A stretch of 64,000 nucleotides of DNA from DAOUKH01 sp965219875 (lineage in GTDB: Bacteria > Chloroflexota > Dehalococcoidia > SHYB01): the NCBI GenBank assembly GCA_965219875.1, contig CBDCOW010000003.1, forward strand, positions 248,001-312,000. Direction: 5' to 3'. Each line of letters opens with the position of its first letter. Within the stretch, counting starts at the first letter, position 1. The translations under genes were made by a program, and so were the position numbers. This document shows positions 61,557 through 64,000 of the stretch, piece by piece. The notes under the pieces are model-generated. The model ran no database searches and was not told the DNA's origin. It saw only the letters and a program-made list of their open reading frames with translations.

Positions 61557-62492
61557 ATGAAGGGACTGCAAGGGAAAACGGCCATCGTCACCGGCGCCGG
61601 CAGGGGGATCGGTCGCGCCGTCGCCGAGCTCTTGGCGCGGGAACAGGCCAACGTCATGGTCAACGACCTCGGCGGTAGCCTCGGCGGGGAGGGGAACTCG
61701 TCCGCCGTGGCGGCCGAGGCGGTGGCGCAAATCACCAACGCCGGAGGCGTGGCGGTAGCGAACTTCGAAGACGTCTCCGATTTCGAAGGCGCGCGGCGGC
61801 TCGTCCAGGCCGCGCTCGACCACTTCGGGCAACTCGACATCTTGGTGAACAACGCCGGCATTACAAGACGCACGTGGCTGCACCTCATGACCGAGCACGA
61901 CTGGGAGCAGGTCTACCGCGTCAACCTGAAGGGCACGTTCAACTGCGTCCGCCATGCATGCATCCCCATGCGGGAGCGAGGCTACGGACGCATTGTCAAC
62001 ATCTCATCGACCGCGGGCGTGATACGGGGAGGCGCCGTCGGCGGGCGACGGGTCGCCTACGGCGCGACCAAGGGCGGGATCTACGGCCTGACCAACCTCG
62101 CCTACCCGGAGCTCGGCGCCGCCGGCATCACGGTCAACACCGTGCTCCCCGGAGGCTCGCGCACCCGCATGTCGGAGGCGGCCATCAGCGAGCACGAGTC
62201 GGCGATGGCGGAAGGCGATCCGCTGACCCAAACGCTGGAGGGCATGATCGCCGACTTGGAGCTCACGCCGCCTGAGGACCTCGCCCCTTTGGTAACCTAC
62301 CTCTGCACCGAGGAGGCCGGCTACATCAACGGGCACGTCTTCTTTGGGCTGGGCAACAGCTATGGCTGGTGCAAGCCCATGGAAGTGACCCGGCGGATCT
62401 CCAAGGAGCGGCGTTGGACAGTCGATGAGTTGGCCGAGTTGATGCCGCGCACGCTGGCCGCGGACGTCTCCGAGGAGAACGGCGAATCGTAG
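61557..62492 (+). CDS. SDR family oxidoreductase, HSD17B4-like
   Basis: 311-residue SDR: TGAGRGIGRA near 13, NDLGGSLGGEG (the extended loop seen in the multifunctional-enzyme type-2 dehydrogenases), NNAGI, ISSTAGV with Ser, and YGATK with Tyr/Lys. About 30 C-terminal residues exceed the usual 250-280. It likely oxidises a (3R)-hydroxyacyl-CoA-like substrate. Followed 17 bases later by another SDR. Confidence 0.9.
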   Translation: MKGLQGKTAIVTGAGRGIGRAVAELLAREQANVMVNDLGGSLGGEGNSSAVAAEAVAQITNAGGVAVANFEDVSDFEGARRLVQAALDHFGQLDILVNNAGITRRTWLHLMTEHDWEQVYRVNLKGTFNCVRHACIPMRERGYGRIVNISSTAGVIRGGAVGGRRVAYGATKGGIYGLTNLAYPELGAAGITVNTVLPGGSRTRMSEAAISEHESAMAEGDPLTQTLEGMIADLELTPPEDLAPLVTYLCTEEAGYINGHVFFGLGNSYGWCKPMEVTRRISKERRWTVDELAELMPRTLAADVSEENGES

Positions 62493-62508
62493 CGGGGGAG
62501 GTACGGCG

Positions 62509-63315
62509 CTGAACGCCCTGCAGGACAAGGTCGCCATCATCACCGGCGGCGGCGGCTACCTCGGCCGCGGCATCGCGGTCGCCTTCGCGCGGGAGGGGGC
62601 ACGGGTAGCGGTGGTCGACCTCGACAAGTCGGGAGCGGAACGCGTCGCCGACGAACTTAGCACTATGGGAGGCGAGGCGCTCGCCCTGCCGTGCGACGTG
62701 GGGTCGGAGCGCCAGGTGCAACACGCCGTGGCCGAGACGGTCGAGCGATTCGGCCGCATCGACGCCGTGATCAACTGCGCTCAGAGCTGGGGAGGGGCGA
62801 ACCCCTCGCTGAGCGAATGGATGCCTTTGGAGACGATACCGGAAGAGCAGTGGGACGAGGTCTTCCAGACCGGCGTCAAGGCCACGTGGTATTTCAGCAA
62901 GGCCGTGCTGCCCCACATGAAGGAGCGCGGCGGCAAGATCGTCAACTTCGGCTCGCTGGCGGGCGTAGAGGGGCTTGCGGGCATGGCCGACTATGCCGCG
63001 AACAAGGAGGCGATCCGCGCGCTGAGCAAGGTCGCGGCCAGGGAGTGGGGGCAGTACGGCATCAACGTCAACGTGATCTGCCCGCTGGCGCAAGCGAAGC
63101 GGACCGACAAGATCGAGCGGACGTATGGAGCGGACTCGCCGGAGATGACGGAATGGCAGGGGTTCCTGGCCGACTACCGCAAGGACTTGCCGATCCAGCG
63201 TCTCGGCGACCCCGTCGAAGACATCGGCCGCACCGCCGTCTTCCTGGCCAGCGACGCATCCGACTACATCACGGGCCAGACGTTCATGGTGGACGGCGGA
63301 GCGTACATGGGCTAG
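62509..63315 (+). CDS. SDR family oxidoreductase with probable CTG start
   Basis: 268-residue SDR. The NAD motif TGGGGYLGRG and the strand QDKVAIITG lie upstream of every ATG, GTG or TTG that could open this frame. The only plausible start is CTG at 62509, with GGGGGAGG eight bases upstream. Catalytic Ser is in FGSLAG and Tyr/Lys in YAANK; FMVDGGAYMG ends the protein. Paired with the preceding SDR. A sequence error that hid an ATG is possible. Confidence 0.82.
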   Translation: MNALQDKVAIITGGGGYLGRGIAVAFAREGARVAVVDLDKSGAERVADELSTMGGEALALPCDVGSERQVQHAVAETVERFGRIDAVINCAQSWGGANPSLSEWMPLETIPEEQWDEVFQTGVKATWYFSKAVLPHMKERGGKIVNFGSLAGVEGLAGMADYAANKEAIRALSKVAAREWGQYGINVNVICPLAQAKRTDKIERTYGADSPEMTEWQGFLADYRKDLPIQRLGDPVEDIGRTAVFLASDASDYITGQTFMVDGGAYMG

Positions 63316-63336
63316 GCCCCGAATCGGGAAATCGGG

Positions 63337-64000
63337 CTACGCGCCGTTGGGCTGGACGCCCCAGAAACGAGCGGGATTGTCGGACAGGACCTTCCGCTTC
63401 ACGTCGTCGCTCAGCTCGGGGTAGTCGAGAATCTTCTGCACGGACCGCGGCGAGATGCTGTCGGGGTGCGAATAGTCGGTGCCGAAGATGATGCCGTCGT
63501 CGCCCATCTTCCGCGCAAGGAACGGCACGTAGTCTACTTCTTCGGGCTCGAAGGCGATAAAGCATTGGTCGCCGAAGTAATCTCGCGGATCCTTCTTCGG
63601 AGGCGGTGTGAAACCAGGGAACATCTTGTGGTGCTCGCCTAAGCGGTCCAGGTAGTAGGGGAGCCATCCAGCACCATGCTCGAGCCAGCCGACGCGGAGC
63701 TTGGGGAACGTCTCTAGGACGCCGCTGGCCAGAAATCCCACGACCGAATACGGGCCGTCCGACGCCATGAAGATGTGTTTGTAGAAGACGTTGTCGAGGC
63801 GGCGCTGGCCGACACCGAAGACCATGTTCTGATGGATCGAGACCGGGACGTTCAACCGCACGCACTCTTCAAAGATGGGGTAGTACTTCTCCTTCCACGT
63901 CCACTCGGTCTTGAACTGCGCCGGTATGAACGCAGCGCCGAGGCCAAGCTCCATGATGGCGCGGCGCAGCTCACCCACCGCCGCGTCTACGTCGTGGAGC
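63337..64000 (-). CDS. Amidohydrolase family 2 protein (5' partial)
   Basis: C-terminal 221 residues of a TIM-barrel hydrolase like the one at 55781-56905; the frame stays open to the window edge. It shows SIHQNM (metal His), GWLEHGAGWLPYY and the Asp ligand in IIFGTDYSHPDS. It ends RKVLSDNPARFWGV, the usual family tail. Substrate unknown. Confidence 0.87.
   Translation of the reverse strand, partial: LHDVDAAVGELRRAIMELGLGAAFIPAQFKTEWTWKEKYYPIFEECVRLNVPVSIHQNMVFGVGQRRLDNVFYKHIFMASDGPYSVVGFLASGVLETFPKLRVGWLEHGAGWLPYYLDRLGEHHKMFPGFTPPPKKDPRDYFGDQCFIAFEPEEVDYVPFLARKMGDDGIIFGTDYSHPDSISPRSVQKILDYPELSDDVKRKVLSDNPARFWGVQPNGA

Overview
The window is a high-GC (about 65%) bacterial chromosome segment, densely packed with genes on both strands. 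I see no rRNA, tRNA or CRISPR array. The gene content points to Chloroflexota, most likely a Dehalococcoidia/SAR202-type lineage; this is inference, since no marker could be searched. The supporting signs are a division cluster reduced to mraZ-rsmH-ftsA-ftsZ with no mur, ftsI or ftsW genes, a class II (B12-dependent) ribonucleotide reductase with NrdR, many lipoproteins with Pro/Thr (TPTA-type) linkers, and an expanded set of CaiB-type CoA-transferases, SDRs, amidohydrolases, a crotonase, an LLM oxidoreductase and a TcuA-like flavoprotein.

Layout. 1-6062: a form II CO-dehydrogenase-like molybdenum hydroxylase operon (large subunit cut by the window edge, FAD subunit, MoxR ATPase, VWA protein) ending in an overlapping amino-acid-type binding lipoprotein. 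6063-6578: a non-coding block with four short perfect hairpins. 6579-11850: a secreted PPC-domain protein, a xanthine/uracil-type permease with a degenerate RsbW-like tail, and an unknown membrane protein. 12013-17150 (minus): a four-gene signalling operon of receiver-PP2C phosphatase, RsbW-like kinase, periplasmic ligand-binding lipoprotein and TorS-like histidine kinase. 17281-25004: SDRs, a PPOX protein, an alpha/beta hydrolase, a P450 and a double CaiB protein. 25100-28699 (minus): a 1,199-residue lipoprotein with 11-12 PW-x-DG repeats and a C-terminal HExxH protease-like domain. 28806-37392: acyl-CoA genes (crotonase, MaoC, 3-hydroxyacyl-CoA dehydrogenase, a second double CaiB), a flavoprotein and a D-aminoacylase, with a decayed two-gene DUF2283 locus between crotonase and MaoC. 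37510-38189: a VapBC-type toxin-antitoxin pair. 38186-42938: an amidohydrolase, a histidine phosphatase, a cation/proton antiporter and an LLM oxidoreductase. 43230-51708 (minus): mraZ-rsmH-ftsA-ftsZ, a terminator, then nrdR, a low-GC HNH endonuclease and nrdJ. 51952-55467: an MFS exporter, a small ORF and a CBS-domain antiporter. 55781-64000: a metal-dependent hydrolase, a peptide-type ABC importer (two permeases and a binding protein with a collagen-like linker, no ATPase), two SDRs and a truncated second hydrolase.

How it fits together. The catabolic genes suggest a heterotroph that activates organic acids as CoA esters (CaiB family), processes them by beta-oxidation-like steps (crotonase, MaoC, 3-HAD, SDRs) and modifies diverse compounds with P450, LLM, PPOX, Mo-hydroxylase and amidohydrolase enzymes. 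The most unusual loci are the ligand-binding protein/kinase/partner-switching operon, the RsbW-tailed permease, the repeat-metalloprotease lipoprotein, and the HNH gene lodged between nrdR and nrdJ.
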